Shown here in pieces: positions 47,825 through 61,100 of a stretch of DNA of 64,000 nt. Each line of letters begins with the position of its first letter. Position 1 is the stretch's first letter. Source of the stretch: Narthecium ossifragum (lineage: Eukaryota; Streptophyta; Magnoliopsida; Dioscoreales; Nartheciaceae); assembly GCA_963920575.1 (NCBI GenBank), contig OY986969.1:24963434-25027433 (forward strand), in the 5' to 3' direction. The translations under genes were made by a program, and so were the position numbers. Under the pieces are notes generated by a model, which was not told the DNA's origin, ran no database searches, and saw only the letters and a list, made by a program, of their open reading frames with translations.

Positions 47825-48980
47825 TGTCCAAGATTGTCTTAAGTGCTTCGAAGCTTGTCAATTGTGATTCTGAGCAGAAGATTCTTGGAGTTAGAATGCG
47901 CAGGTATATCGGTTTTTTTTCTCTCTCACTGTTCGAAAAGGCAGAGGGAGCAGCCATGACATTCAAGAGAGGACATCATATATTTGGACACCAGAAAGGT
48001 TATCTTGCTGTCGAGGAAGTGGCTTCTTAAGGTCAATATCCTTACTTGTGGGTCATTTGCCCTGATACAGAAAGAAGCCATCTGATCCTCATCCATTCAA
48101 ATTTTTGCAGAAAGATGAGTTTTTTTGCCAAATCTTTTTTTTTTTCTGGTGGAAAAGTTGCGGATGCATATTGACGTTTTTTTATTTGTCAGAGAACTAT
48201 AAGATCCCTCAATAAGCCAATTGAGAGGCCAAAAGCTTTCAGTTCTACCTCTCTTTTACTGATTTACTTCTCACTTTAATTCAGGCTAGCTAAAAAACGC
48301 TGTTCTTAGGTAACTCCAGTCTAAGTTCCAGATATTGGTTTCAATCTGCTCCTGGCTTTTAACGATCTATACTGATCTTCTCCAGTGGATGCTCTCTCTG
48401 TATATCATATTCTCATCTAAAATAACGATAACATGGTTACATTCCATTTTTTTAGTTAGTGTCACTTACTCTAGTTTAGGGAGGGAACTGTGCTCGTATG
48501 AGGTATCGTTCCCATTCCGTAAGGTAAGCCGCATCTGCTTCTATCTAGCATCAACATTTGCAACCACAATCTATATCATCTTCCCTCCACTATTGGCCTC
48601 ACCCCAAACAGTACAAACAAACAATGAAGGAATAGACAAGCCAATCAAACAGTAGAATCGGAAAGGCATCAAATCCAGACCCATCGTTGCTCCTCACACA
48701 ACACCACCATTTTTAAAGTTCCGACAAGGTGGGAACGTGGAATGCACAAGAATCACACCCCTCCTCGTCCACAAATGAATCAGTGAACCTCCTTAGCTGA
48801 TAAGAAGAGATAAGCCACCCGCCAACAATCCGCCACCTGTCACGATTAGGCTCCCTCTTCCCTCCATATTTCTCACCTCCCACATCCCGTCCTCTATCTC
48901 ACAACCGACTGACCGAGAGAGCTCTAAACTAAACACCACTCTCCTCTCTCTCTCTCTCTCCTCTCTCTCTCTCGCTAGTC
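47825..48980. other. Intergenic DNA: exonuclease 3' region and ferredoxin promoter
   Basis: No further gene is seen. A (CT)n tract at about 48942-48973 lies in the ferredoxin leader, just before its start codon. CT-rich leaders are common in highly expressed plant photosynthesis genes. Confidence 0.45.
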
Positions 48981-49454
48981 ATGGCTAGTGCTCCCTCTGC
49001 TGCGCTCTCCAGCGCCATGGTGAGCACGTCATCCTTCGTGCGGCGAACACCATCCGTAAGCCTCCGCGCCATCCCTGGCGGCGCCGGCCAGCAGTTCGGC
49101 CTCCGCGTGGGCTCGAACCGCGGTGGCCGCGTGGTGGCGATGGCCACTTACAAGGTGAAGCTGATCACGCCAGATGGCCCGGTCGAGATCGAGTGCCCCG
49201 ATGACGAGTACATCCTCGACCACGTCGAGAAGCTCTCCGAGGACAACGTGATCCCCGACATCGCCCTCCCCTACTCTTGCCGCGCTGGCTCGTGCTCGTC
49301 GTGCGCCGGCAAGGTCGTCGAAGGGAAGGTCGACCAGTCGGACGGCAACTTCCTCGACGACGAGCAAATAGACGGCGGCTGGGTGCTCACTTGCGTCGCC
49401 AAACCAGAGTCCGACGTGGTGATCGAGACCCACAAGGAAGCCGAACTCGTATAA
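48981..49454 (+). CDS. Chloroplast [2Fe-2S] ferredoxin with a short insertion
   Basis: A single-exon frame of 157 residues. Residues 1-54 are a Ser/Ala/Arg-rich transit peptide; the mature part begins [12 protein letters not shown]. Cluster ligands C100, C105, C108 ([16 protein letters not shown]) and C138 (WVLTCVAKP) are all present. The protein carries electrons from photosystem I to ferredoxin-NADP reductase and other stromal enzymes. Unusually, 16 residues ([16 protein letters not shown]) separate YILD from PYSC, where typical plant ferredoxins have 9, an insertion of seven. The C-terminus, KEAELV, is one residue shorter than usual. GC content at third positions is very high. It is probably a divergent isoform. 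No intron, as is usual for this family. Confidence 0.93.
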   Translation: MASAPSAALSSAMVSTSSFVRRTPSVSLRAIPGGAGQQFGLRVGSNRGGRVVAMATYKVKLITPDGPVEIECPDDEYILDHVEKLSEDNVIPDIALPYSCRAGSCSSCAGKVVEGKVDQSDGNFLDDEQIDGGWVLTCVAKPESDVVIETHKEAELV

Positions 49455-50191
49455 GAGAGAGAGAAGATCTGCTAATGTGTCCTTTTCTTGTTTAGTTTCT
49501 CTAAGTTATCGTTAATGCATCACGTCTAGTATGGTTTATTACGTTTTTGTGACCCGTGATATAAGAATTTATGTGAACTCCATTTCTTTTGCTACTTTCA
49601 GAGGGAAAAGAAGATGATTAATGCCGTTAAACATTGGCCACCCTTTAGGTATCTCACAAATGGAAATAACGATGCAGAACTGTCTGCTGCAACCTCATGT
49701 AATATGATCAATTTATCATGACATAAAATATCGACTCCGCAGATCATTTTTTTTCAGGACATGTTTGGATAAAACGGAATGGGAGGAATCCACTTGAATA
49801 GAGGAATGGGTAATGAACGGATCATGTGTGTTTGGATCTCAAGCGAATCCTGAAAAATGAAATCCATCCAAGCTCGAAATTCAAAGCAGACATTGTGGAT
49901 TCTGGACTCCGCAGATTCCGGATCCGCCCATTGGCCAAACAGACCCACCAATGCTCGACGCTGCACCCGTCGATACATCAGCGTCTACACAGCAAACCAA
50001 TCAGCTCATAATGCTTGACATCAGACTATCACACCTCATGGACAAAAAAGAATTGCCTGACCACTAGAAAGGACTCATGAAGCCTAATGAAAAGTGGCCC
50101 AGATGCATCCAACAGAGAGAACTCCATACTACACTCCTCGCGTGCTTTCACTACCTTATGGATGTCCCTAAATAGTTTCTAGTATTGTGGT
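49455..50191. other. Intergenic DNA between convergent ferredoxin and MLO genes
   Basis: Holds the two 3'-UTRs. No repeat or gene is recognised. Confidence 0.4.
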
Positions 50192-53100
50192 TTAATCCAC
50201 TGCTTGATTGTCCTTGGAAGCCACAGGAAGCTCCTCCAGAGAGGCTACGGAAGAACTTCGAGACAGAGTACCTATTGTATTAATTTCATCCATCTCATCA
50301 ATGACAGTGGATTCCAGTGAGCATATCGATATGGTAGTTCCAACCCGTGAAAGCGATGATGGATCACGTCTGCTCCTCTCCTTCACTCTTTTGCACCAGC
50401 TATGAAGTGACTCCCTGACACTCTCCGCGATCAAAGATTTCTTGAACTTGGATCCCATCTACAATGACAAAGATGTGGATATCAGAGTAGGAAGAATTCT
50501 GGAAACAAGATAAGATGCAAGCGTAAGAGGTTGATCCCACAAATGTATCACAGGGAGCATTCATTAATTTCATCCTTTAAGCACTTCATGTAGAAAGATG
50601 GAAATCTATTAATTATTGCAATGATCCTAGAATATGAATTCTCTACAAAATCAAAATAAAAACTGGAAGCGGGATGACAAATACAAAAAATTGTAAATAA
50701 ACAATAAAAGATGCAACAACCGAACAGGGCATCTGAGTTGATGTACAAAAACGAAATGAAACACATTGAAGTCTGATATATGACCATTTATTCTGTTGTA
50801 TTATAATGAACTCTCTAATTCAGAAATGGCTTAATTCCACACATAAGATCATTCAAACTAAAATCATGAACTATTTACAATTCAAGCTGAGGAGTTCAGA
50901 CTGTAATATTGCCTTGAAGGTAAGTTAGCACATTATCAACCCAGAGGCAGTGACCATGCTCTCCGCTATTCTCACCTATCCTCAGAAAGTTGCTAGTTGT
51001 ACAGTGTCCACGATATTCTATCTTAAGGGCATTGTTGCAAGCATAAGCCTCTTAACTCATTAAGCCAACTTCCACGCACAAAGTAAAGGCAAGGTTCTGC
51101 TTAAGAAAGCAACCATCTGTCTATTGAGATCTCCTTCAATCAGTAGAATGGAGAGATCTATCCATCTGATAATGTTCCAGATAAGTTTTACTGACCAAAG
51201 AAAACGCCTTCCAATTTCGCAACCACCAATTTCAGTGATCTATATCAACAAGCACCATTGGATGGATACTTCTTGTCCGCTCAGCCATTGATGCTCAATG
51301 CCCTTTATTTATCCAACCAACAAGATCATGGCAAATATGTATCTTTAGTATGAGCATCTCAAGTTATCTGATGAATATGACTCACTTCTGGACATTCCCA
51401 CAATAGGTGAATATTTTTTATTTTGAAGCCCTGAGGTACTTGAAGACTTTTTTGACTCTAGGCTTTGACAATGAAATGGAAGGCAATCTCAAGAGCAGTT
51501 TGAAATAGAAAAATGAGTTTCCAGAGTCTAAATGATACCTGTGAAATAATCACATTAAGAGGTAGTGTGCTATAGCTGCACCAAAACTGAACCAGTATCC
51601 TGCACTTGCCAAGCATGACATCAGAGGCATAAAATCATTCCAAGCAATTCAACAGTAGCACTACTGCTTGTACATGGAGAGGTAAAATGTTGAAGCACGA
51701 CGGATTTAGCAGTGAATAGATCAGTTGTGGGTGCATTTAGAAGGCAGAGTCAGATTTGGTATACCTGTGGGGCATCATGTCACTAATTACCCGGGAATAT
51801 TGAGTTGGCTTTGAGATCAATTATGAGAGCAAGTACTCTTTGAGGCTCAATTGACTTGAGAAATGTTTTTACACCAAAAAAACAACCCACTAAAGCAAGT
51901 GGGAAAAGTGTAGTTGAAACAACTAATTGACCTTGTTTTGGAAATAAATAAACTTGTGGTATCAGAAGTCATATATTTTAAGATAACAGGATGACTTAAT
52001 ATTAAACACCTGGTGATTAACTGAATATGTTCATACATACGAAAGCCATTTCGAAAACAATATCCAGAAATAAATGCCAAATATACATACTTCATGTGAA
52101 CATACCCAGAAATCAGTCTAATGATCACCATTAGATGGTTCTTCATGAAACAGGATTGTGCATTTAACTCCCACTGCACAAAAGGAAGATGTTCTACATA
52201 TCAAATAGTGTAGTTTCTCACAGAGTCATATGCTGTATTCTCATAATAGTACAATTTGAACACTACAAAACTTAAATGCTAAGAAGCTAGCAATTTGCCC
52301 TATTGAACTTGACTATCATTGAAATATGTGAAAACACTCAGACATTCATAGCAGTAGGGAGTAAAAGTTGGCGTCTTACCAAGGACCATAGAAACGTTGC
52401 CATTTCAAATGCATTCTGCAGGCAATAAGACACGATTTTGGAAACAGGCAACAAACGAAGTTGTGTGGTAATTTAAAGCAGTAAGAATATTTTCAGGATG
52501 ATTAAAACTACAGCACCTGGAACGAGATGAATTTTATCAGCCACAAAAGGATTTCTGGCTTTCCAAACCAAAACAAATCATCCCGTGGCTTCAGTTGGCT
52601 TCCAACATATGGACCACTTGCTTCAACAATTTCAAGAGCTAACTGGGCAACAACATGCTCAAGCTTGGTACCCACCAGCATAACCAGCTTTACATATGCG
52701 CAAAATCACATGATATGGAAGATATAAGGAATTGCCTTACGAATACTCTATTATTAAGTAATGAAAATTCAAATGCTTACAATAGCAGGAACAAAAGATA
52801 ACCAGAAGTAGATATTAAGACCTGAAACATGAAGAAGGTTACGGAGATATGAAAACAGAAAAGAAAAGTGTAACAGAATGTCTTAGTAAGAAGAAAAATT
52901 ACCATGAATGTTTACAAAAATGCACAATATGGCATATATCCAGAGTGGCCAACTGCACCATAAAGTAAAAGGCAGTATTCAAAATCAGTTGCACAACTAA
53001 GAAGCCCATTCTTCATAAGCAAGCCAGGGTATCCGGTAGAAATATTAAGAGGGTATTATTATTAGTGCATCAATGCCAAGCATGCAACTAGGGAGGAGCA

Positions 53101-55345
53101 AATACAATTACAAGCTCCAGAATAAATGAATTTATGTTGCTTGAACTTAATAAGCACGAGTGAAAAACGTTACTAGAACTAAGTTGATGAGTTGTTCATC
53201 GGATATATAATGTCGGCCACACTCGAAATATAGCTTGTACCCGATTCCAATACTTCGACGAAATTCATCTTCCATGCTCCGCACCATATATTTGTGGAAA
53301 TCATAAGAAGCTGGCAGTTTGTGATTCTGAAAATGGCAGCATAATACAACTAATGGGACTTGAATTTAGATGTGAAATGACCTAGTTGTTTCTTCAAAAC
53401 AGACAAAGGTTCATACATAGTGTGATAGTGGTACGCCACTAGATATCATTAACTAATGTAAGGATGATACTCACAGTGATGAAACCTAAACGCAAGGCCC
53501 TGTAGTCAGACTTTGGCATAGAGCCCTTGAATTGACGTATGAAGCAAATCTGTGGAGGGTCATATATGTCATTTAATAAAAATGTACCCAACGAAATACC
53601 ATACTAGCACTTGGAAATACGACAAAACTTTAAAATTGACACCTCATTATGCAATTTTATTTCAGAAGTTGCTAAATACAATATGGGCCATTTTTATAGT
53701 TATCAAGGTAAATGGCAGAGGTTGAGATAGGTCCTAGTTGAGATAGGTCCTACATGTCTCCTTATTAGGTCAAACAAATATGCTCATCTGACATATGCAT
53801 TAAGTTAATAGGAGAGAGAGAGAGAAAAGTTCAGAAACAACAAGGGTGCAAAAGACAGCTAAATCAAATGTCTGCATATTGCTATAAGATGAAAGAGGAA
53901 AAGAAACAACAAAAGCAGGAAAACATGAAAAGAAAAAGAAAATCAAACCTTTTAGCTGCCAATAACCTAAATGTTTGAAGGCAAGACTTCCGGTTTATAA
54001 TCTTCTATGAACTTATTTCACCTCATAATATTTGCTAATGTTCAATTATTGCTACTTTGACTTGCTGCAGTAAAGCAGTTCTCTCCATTAAAGCAATGCA
54101 TTTCCTAGAATTTCAAGCAAATGCACTTGGAAGCATACAGCAGTCTAAAAGTACCACATACCACCACAAGAACATAAATTAATGCCAGATAAACCGGAAA
54201 ACCTCACCACCCAGATGAGAATCCTGCTCTTGCTCCATGGATGAGATGCATGATGGAAAACAAAGGTTGACTGCCGCTTCATCATTCTCTCTCTCCTAGC
54301 TGCAAAGACCAAGAAAATGTAAATAAATTCTTTTCTTTGCAGGTGTTCTTAACACTTATTAAGGGTTAAGTTGGAAGAAAATGGCTAAGCAAGAATGCAT
54401 CATGTGTAATCTGCCTTGCAAATTCTCAGTGGCCTCTGAGAAGACTTGATTTTCCCATGCCTCCCAACTATAGATCTGCATTAAATTAGTATGAAATCGT
54501 AATCCATCTCGTAATTCAAGCTTTGCAACAGTGCCAACAAATCCGCAAGGAAAGGTTAAGATACCACACCTTCATCATAGACAAAGCGACCGTAATACAA
54601 CTATATAACACATGAGTGATCCCCAGAATAAACAAGAAACGATGGAGCTGCTCGAGCCCATCGAATGAAACAAATGGTTCATGATCCTAGAAACAACCTT
54701 CCATCGTCATTCGTCAACACCATATGCATCGCCATTGAACCAAACTCAAAATCGCATTTCCAATCCTCACCTGACCACATTGATGCGAGGATGAATCAAG
54801 CAAACTATGAGCCAGAGTACGATTCAAAGGCGTCACATCTCCGTCGCCCAAGAGATCATCGACGGAGAAGTCCTCCACTGAGCAGAGGTAGAAGCGGCTG
54901 CTGAAGAGGGAGGAAGGGACGCAGATCTCTGAGATCCACCGCGCCGTCTGGCTCAGCATCAGCGATATAAGCCCCAGAATCATCAGCTCTACAAACCTCT
55001 CAATGCCGTATATAAAAAACCATCCAATCAGCAATTACTATGAAGAACAACACAAAAACAAAGCTGATAGATGGAGCGACGTCGAGGCTAACCTTCTCGG
55101 ATCTTCTCAAGGGCGGCGAGCATGGCCTTCCTCTTGGTCTTCTCGAGCCACTGCAGATGGACAACTCCGGGCTCAGGCAATGAACCCCGAGATCAAAAGA
55201 AGTGAAAGGGAGAGGGATTAATTACTCTGGCGAAACGATAGATGGACCGCTCGACGAGGAAGCAAACGGCGACCATGAAGGTGGTGACGGTGGCGACGGA
55301 CCACGTCGGCGTCTCGGCCAGGGATCGACCCCCTCCTTCCGCCAT
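50192..55345 (-). CDS. MLO: MLO-like seven-transmembrane protein
   Basis: Fifteen exons join to 506 residues: 55226-55345, 55093-55150, 54771-54988, 54570-54686, 54415-54475, 54208-54299, 53475-53549, 53241-53326, 52903-52952, 52781-52821, 52517-52687, 52380-52415, 52106-52173, 51539-51599 and 50192-50458. Typical MLO strings are [76 protein letters not shown]-type [15 protein letters not shown] and [12 protein letters not shown]. The C-terminal exon starts [14 protein letters not shown] and holds a basic amphipathic stretch around [14 protein letters not shown], the usual calmodulin-binding site. MLO proteins are plasma-membrane proteins, recently shown to conduct calcium, and some are powdery mildew susceptibility factors; the N-terminus resembles the AtMLO4/11 group more than barley Mlo. 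The fifth intron has a GC donor (54414-54413). Confidence 0.93.
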
Positions 55346-56073
55346 GGCTAATCCTCTCCTGAGAACAGGAACAAAGGGAACAAGAAACCCGAGGTCGAGA
55401 AGACATGGCCCGGGGATCGAGGGGACAGCGTCGCTTGTCGGATTTTTAATTCGGCTCTTCGATTCGATTCCTCCCTCCTCTGCGCCTCCGATCGCATCGG
55501 AGCCGCTTTAGATATGAATTCATTGGAGATTGATTGGGAGAGCACATGGGAACGAGTCTCCGACATCCATCTGGTTTTGCCGGGAGATGTGTGCAAGGGT
55601 TTTAAAATGGGCTTTATATGTACGAGGAAGTGGGGTTCAGGAGAGTAGACCGGGGTTTAATAGCGAGGAGTAGCAGCGCGGGACGAGGTCGGTGGTGATA
55701 TACTCACGTGCTTGCACGTGGAATGGTTGGGCTTCGAGCAGCTATTGTTAATGGCGGGCATCATTCGGAAACCAGGTAATATAAAATCGTCATTTTTAAT
55801 GAAGCATATTTCATATTTGGACCAGGATGGGTCTCAGACTGGAAGCATTTGATCTGCATGAAAGCGAATACTAACGTAGAGGAGAATTTAAGCAAACAGG
55901 CTTCAAATCTTTCGACTATGGTATTGAAACTGCTGTCAGCCGCGTACAAGTTAGACTACATAGTACATGCTATACATCCACATCAAACAAGAAGATCCAG
56001 ACAAACCTAAACAAAGCCAACAGAGATCAGTCACAGTCAGCAAACATCCAAAACAAAACAAAGCCCAATTTCT
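55346..56073. other. MLO promoter region and LEA-like gene 3' flank
   Basis: Upstream sequence of MLO (leader from 55346 rightward), then the 3'-UTR of the next gene. No other gene is seen. Confidence 0.4.
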
Positions 56074-57613
56074 TCAGCAACTGAGCTGCAAGCGCCGTGC
56101 CAGGTGCACCAGATGCCATGTGAGGCCCATTAGCGTCAGGATGTTGAGGAAAGAGGAGTACGTGTTGAGCCTCTTCAGCCTCTTGTTCAGCTTCGCCACC
56201 CGGCATTTCACGGCCTCCCGCTCCGCCGAAGGCGCCTTCGTCCTCCCCACTCCGTACGCCCCCATCGGGGTTGCTGTGCCCGCGTCGGCAGAGGCCGCCA
56301 CGCCCGGCTCCACCGCCGCGTCCGCCATGTCTCTTCCCCTGCCCTCCTCCACCTCCACCTTCATCCTCTCAAACATAACCTACCAATTTTAACACCCAAT
56401 TCATTAGAAACTAGTTCTTAATCTGCTAGAAGAGTAGCAAATTTATGCTCACAATTCACAAACAAACCTTGGTGGCTTTGGGCTCAAAGAAGAGCATGTT
56501 GGCAACGACGAGCCCAAGCATGGCTAGGAGGTTATAGCTCTGCACCCTCTCCGGCAGCTGCCGCCAGTCGCGGCCCCAATCACGGCCAAAGAAGTGAGCC
56601 ACCAATGCCAGCCCGATGCCGTAAGCCACCGCTCGGAAGTAAACAGGATATAGCTTGCCCTGCACCATCCCAAACTGCTGCCTTGGCAAAGCGGTCGCCA
56701 ACACATGGCTGGACACGAACGTCACCCACACGCACGTCCCGTACGCCGCTGCAATCCCCAGCAAGTGCGCCACCGAGGCCACCGCCTTCACCGTCTCCGG
56801 CGCTCCAACATATGCCCCAGCGTCTCTAACCACATCTCGCGCTCGCAGCACTATGTCTGTCAAATTCTGTCTAAGATCGCTCGCTGCCGCCGCCGCCATC
56901 TCCGCCGACTCCTTGGCCTTCTCGACGCCCTTCTCGGCTAAACCCAAGATATTGGCCGAAGCATCCTGTACGCCTTCCTTGGCCGCACCGGCTGCATCCT
57001 TTAGTCCACTCTTGGCGTCGTCGAACAGGGGGGCCTGCTCTGTTACCTTCTTGGCGGCGTGCTTAATGGCGTCCTTCGTTACCTGGGCTTTCTCCGAAAC
57101 CTTTCCAGCAACCTCCTTGGCGGCGTCCTTCAGATTATCCTCAATCCCGGCAGCCTTCTCGGATGCCTTAGTCGCCGCCGTCTTGGCGGCGCCTTCGGCG
57201 CCCTCCCAGATTCGAGTGGCTCTCTCGGACACTTCTTCTCCCCCCTTGCCGACGACTCTAGCAAGTTTCTCCTTACACACACCATAGGCATCGCACACCT
57301 TCTCTTTGAAAGAGTGGTGCGAATTGACGCCTTCGGCGTCGCCGGAGAGTGGAGCAGAGAGGCCCTGGCCGACGTTGGGGAGGACGGAGGCGGCTTCCTG
57401 GAACTTCTCTCTAGCCTCGTCTAAGAGTTGGTGGTGGGGGTGGGGGTGTGAATGTTCGGCGAGGACTTGGCGCTCGTACTCGACGACGATGAGGCGGTGG
57501 CCTTCGCGGATGAGGTGGTCGTCGTGCGGCTTGATGGGCTCGGGGGCGGGGAACCAAACGCCAGCGGCGGCTAGAGAGAAGACGAGGCAGCCAATGGCCA
57601 ATATGTTCATCAT
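56074..57613 (-). CDS. LEA-like / TMEM205-domain (DUF4149) membrane protein
   Basis: Two exons, 56468-57613 and 56074-56379, join to 483 residues. The N-terminus MMNILAIGCLVFSLAAAGVW is a signal or anchor helix. Residues ~95-260 are Lys/Ala/Glu-rich, with repeated AAKEVAGKVSEKAQ-like strings as in group-3 LEA proteins. The C-terminal half has about four hydrophobic helices (VASVAHLLGIAAAYGTCVWV, YFRAVAYGIGLALVAHFFG, YNLLAMLGLVVANMLFF, YSSFLNILTLMGLTWHLV), matching the TMEM205/DUF4149 fold. Arabidopsis At1g72100 has this same combination. LEA parts protect membranes and proteins under drying; an endomembrane role is inferred. It is head-to-head with the methylthiotransferase gene, and the shared promoter carries ABRE motifs. 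Confidence 0.87.
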
Positions 57614-58107
57614 CCCGGATGGATTCTAAGAAGAAGAGATCGCAAAGATGACAGGTATTCGCTCCTGGGAGCAACGTGCTCCGGCGTTCTCGGTTGGCTC
57701 GGTTTTGAGCTCCGCCTAGGACGGCGGGCACGTAGCTAGTTGGCCGAGGCATGTATCGACACGTGTCCAATTGTAGCCACCTGTCGTTGGACGTGTCCCA
57801 TCTGGATGAGACTGGAACTATACTTTTTACGCCTGGACGTGTCCCTTCTTTTACAAGTGGCGAAAAAAGAAGGCCCAAGTCGTCTGAAACAGCGCTTGGG
57901 ATATTAATGGGCTATTTGCATGGACTTAACGTCCATGAAGTTTGTTTAGGTCCATTTTGACGTTCAATCCAGATGCAGCCCGGCCCATGGATTCATCAAA
58001 CCGGAGCCGTTTGATCCAGTTTAACTACTTTGATCTCTCCTAAAACCCCAGACGCATCGCGATCCGAGGAGCCGCCGCCGCCGTCGCCGTCGCAGGCCAG
58101 AGCGGGG
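57614..58107. promoter_or_regulatory. Divergent promoter with three ABRE-type motifs
   Basis: The 494 bp between the LEA-like (-) and methylthiotransferase (+) start codons contains ACGTGTC at 57761-57767, 57791-57797 and 57837-57843. The first lies in a G-box, GACACGTGTCC. Multiple ABREs are known to confer abscisic-acid response, which fits the LEA-like gene. Confidence 0.6.
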
Positions 58108-61100
58108 ATGGAGGACATCGAGGACTTGGTGGGTGCCGGAGCTCCGCTGGGACTCCGACTCCCTCTCTCGTCCGTAGTTGTGAAGCCGAGGAGAATCCCC
58201 AAGTCCCGTGATGTCAAAGACTCCCGTTCCGCATCCTCCCAGATCCCAGGCGCACAGGTCTGACACCCTTCTCAGCCTTTTCTTCTCGTCTCCGTTTTCT
58301 TTGTATGTTATCTTATCTTAACCAGTTACTCCTATGTATGCGATTCTTTTGCAGACCATATATTTGAAGACATTTGGCTGCTCTCACAACCAGGCAAGCT
58401 TTTTCTCATCCTCTCCATCAGAAGCTTGGTTATCTTTACTTATGCTATTAAATTTCAGATGACCTAAAAGTATGTGTCTCCGTAGACCCTGTGATGGTTG
58501 CAATAAATCGTCGGATTACTGGGTTTGGACTGCCTTAGAAATTGAAATATTACACGTAAAGTGGTAAATGAAATCTTGTATTTAACTTTTAGAAAGCAAT
58601 CACTTCCTCTGTCAAAACATTATGTATCCAGAAGTTTTGACTTTGCACTAAATAAATTACGTGAAAATTTCACAATGTATTTGGATTACCAATTTGTTTC
58701 CAAGTCATTGGTGTCACTGGCAAGATTTAAGGATATCTGCAAGTGGATCTGTCCGTCTGGACTTCATCGGTCTCTAGATTAGTGGATTATGCTCACGTTA
58801 TCTTGATAAATTTTGCTTGTTGTTAGTATTGATCGTTGTTTTTTTGTGACCATATATCTTATCATCCTTTTTTGTAGATTTAGAATTATATGATTGGTAT
58901 GGTTACTGAAATGCCTATTATGCTTATGTGATTTCCTGGCAGAGTGATAGTGAATACATGGCTGGTCAGCTTTCAACATATGGGTATTCTGTGAGTAACG
59001 ATCCAGAGGAAGCAGATCTGTGGCTAATAAACACGTATGGTTCTCGCTGCATTCATTGGCTTATTTTTCTTTCTAACAATTATCAGTTGGTTCTCAAGTT
59101 TGGACTCTGATACACCTTATGTTATTATCTGGACTTTGGAAGGTTTATCGGGCGATGTAAAGCTAATTGCATTAGTTATATTTGTGCTGCAATTCCATTA
59201 CGTTTAATCTCGCATGGTTCACATGACCGTATCTAACTTGATCGCTGGAGTAGTGGTTTTTCTTCGAAGATACCATTTCAATAATTGATGTTGGTTCCTA
59301 TTTGATAGAGCCACTAAGAATAACATTAGTGCTTTGTAGATAGGACATATGTTTCTCCTTGCTTGTTCTTTTTTTTTAGCATAGCATAATCCAAAAAAGA
59401 CAATGGTGGATGCTGATGGATGCAATTTGTAGTTAGAACATTTTGTAGAGTTTTATCTCTGCCGCTTTTACTCTTTGATGCAGCTGCACTGTGAAATCTC
59501 CAAGTCAATCTGCAATGACAACTCTCATATCAAAATGTAAAGATGCAAAAAAACCTCTGGTGGTGGCTGGATGTGTGCCACAGGGAAGTCGTGATTTGAA
59601 GGAGCTTGAAGGGGTTAGCATAATTGGAGTGCAACAAATAGATCGTGTTGTTGAAGTAGTAGAAGAGACATTAAAAGGCCATGAGGTGCGGCTTTTAACT
59701 CGGAAAACACTGCCTTCTCTTGATCTTCCTAAGGTATGACTTACCAGCTTTCCTTGCAGTACTTGACCTCAAAGTCATATTTAGTTGAGAACTTGCTCTA
59801 CCAATTGTTCTTGGGCTTCATGAGTTTCTTTTGCATTATAGCCGAATCTCGAACGAGTTTGCGGTAACAAACAATGTTTAGTTATTTAAAAAAAAAAATT
59901 GGCCCTCTCTGCAGGTGAGAAGGAACAAGTTCATCGAAATCCTTCCTATTAATGTTGGTTGTCTAGGTGCTTGCACTTATTGCAAGACCAAGCATGCCCG
60001 TGGCCACTTGGGGAGCTACACAGTAAATAGTCTTGTAAGTTTTTGTTGCTTTGATATTATTCTTTCCTTCAACTCTTGGAGCTTTGACATATACTAATAC
60101 TATTCTGTAGGTTGAACGTGTCAGAGCTGTCATACCTGAAGGAGTTAAAGAAATATGGTTGAGCAGTGAAGATACCGGCGCTTACGGTAAACTGATATCC
60201 ATTCTTGTGCTCTTTAAGTATTTTCCTTGTAATGAAGGCCTTAATGTAGTGCTTACTTTACCTTCAGGTTTCTTACTTTCTCAGATTGAACCACTGAAAA
60301 TATCCAGGCTGATTTTAGAGCCAAAGGATTCTTTTGCCTTTTCTTAATTCTGGGTTCTAATTTTGACCTGATACCATCTTTTGGTAGCTCTTATAAGTAA
60401 ATCAGATACTTGTTTATTCTGAGATAAATGCTATAATATATGTGAAATCGGGAGGTCTCTGTGCTCCACTACTTAAAATGTCTAACTGCAACTTCAAATC
60501 TCCCTCAGGTCGGGATATTGGAGTAAATCTTCCAATTTTACTAAATGCTATAGTTGCAGAACTTCCACCTGACAAAAGCACCATGCTTCGCATTGGCATG
60601 ACAAATCCTCCTTTTATATTGGAGCATTTGGAAGAAATAGCTAAAGTCATGTGCCACCCATGTGTTTATTCATTCCTCCATGTACCTGTGCAAGCTGGGA
60701 GCGACACTGTATTAACTGTAAGTTTCAATGCTGAATTTTGAAACTTTCTTATCCTCTTTCTGACTTTCTTTTAATTAATCACAATCTCTCCCAATGTAAA
60801 TTAGTTTTAATTTGATATTGGCACCTCATGAAATGACTTTGGTCTTTTTGTTAGGCTATGAACCGTGAGTACACTGTGAGTGAGTTCAGAACTGTTGTGG
60901 ACACACTGACTAATCTTGTACCTGGGATGCAGATTGCAACTGATATAATTTGTGGGTTCCCAGGTTAGTCTTATTCATTATTGACTAATCCATTGTCCTG
61001 TTTCAATTAAGGGTCCTGGAACCATTAAAGTTGGTGTTTTGAACAGCCTCTAAGCACAGATCTTGATTGTTTCTTCTAGTTGTAGAATGTTAAAAAAAAA

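Noticed and set aside
56655..57287. Long plus-strand open frame antisense to the LEA-like gene
   Set aside because: It is a shadow of the Ala/Lys-rich minus-strand coding sequence and resembles no family.
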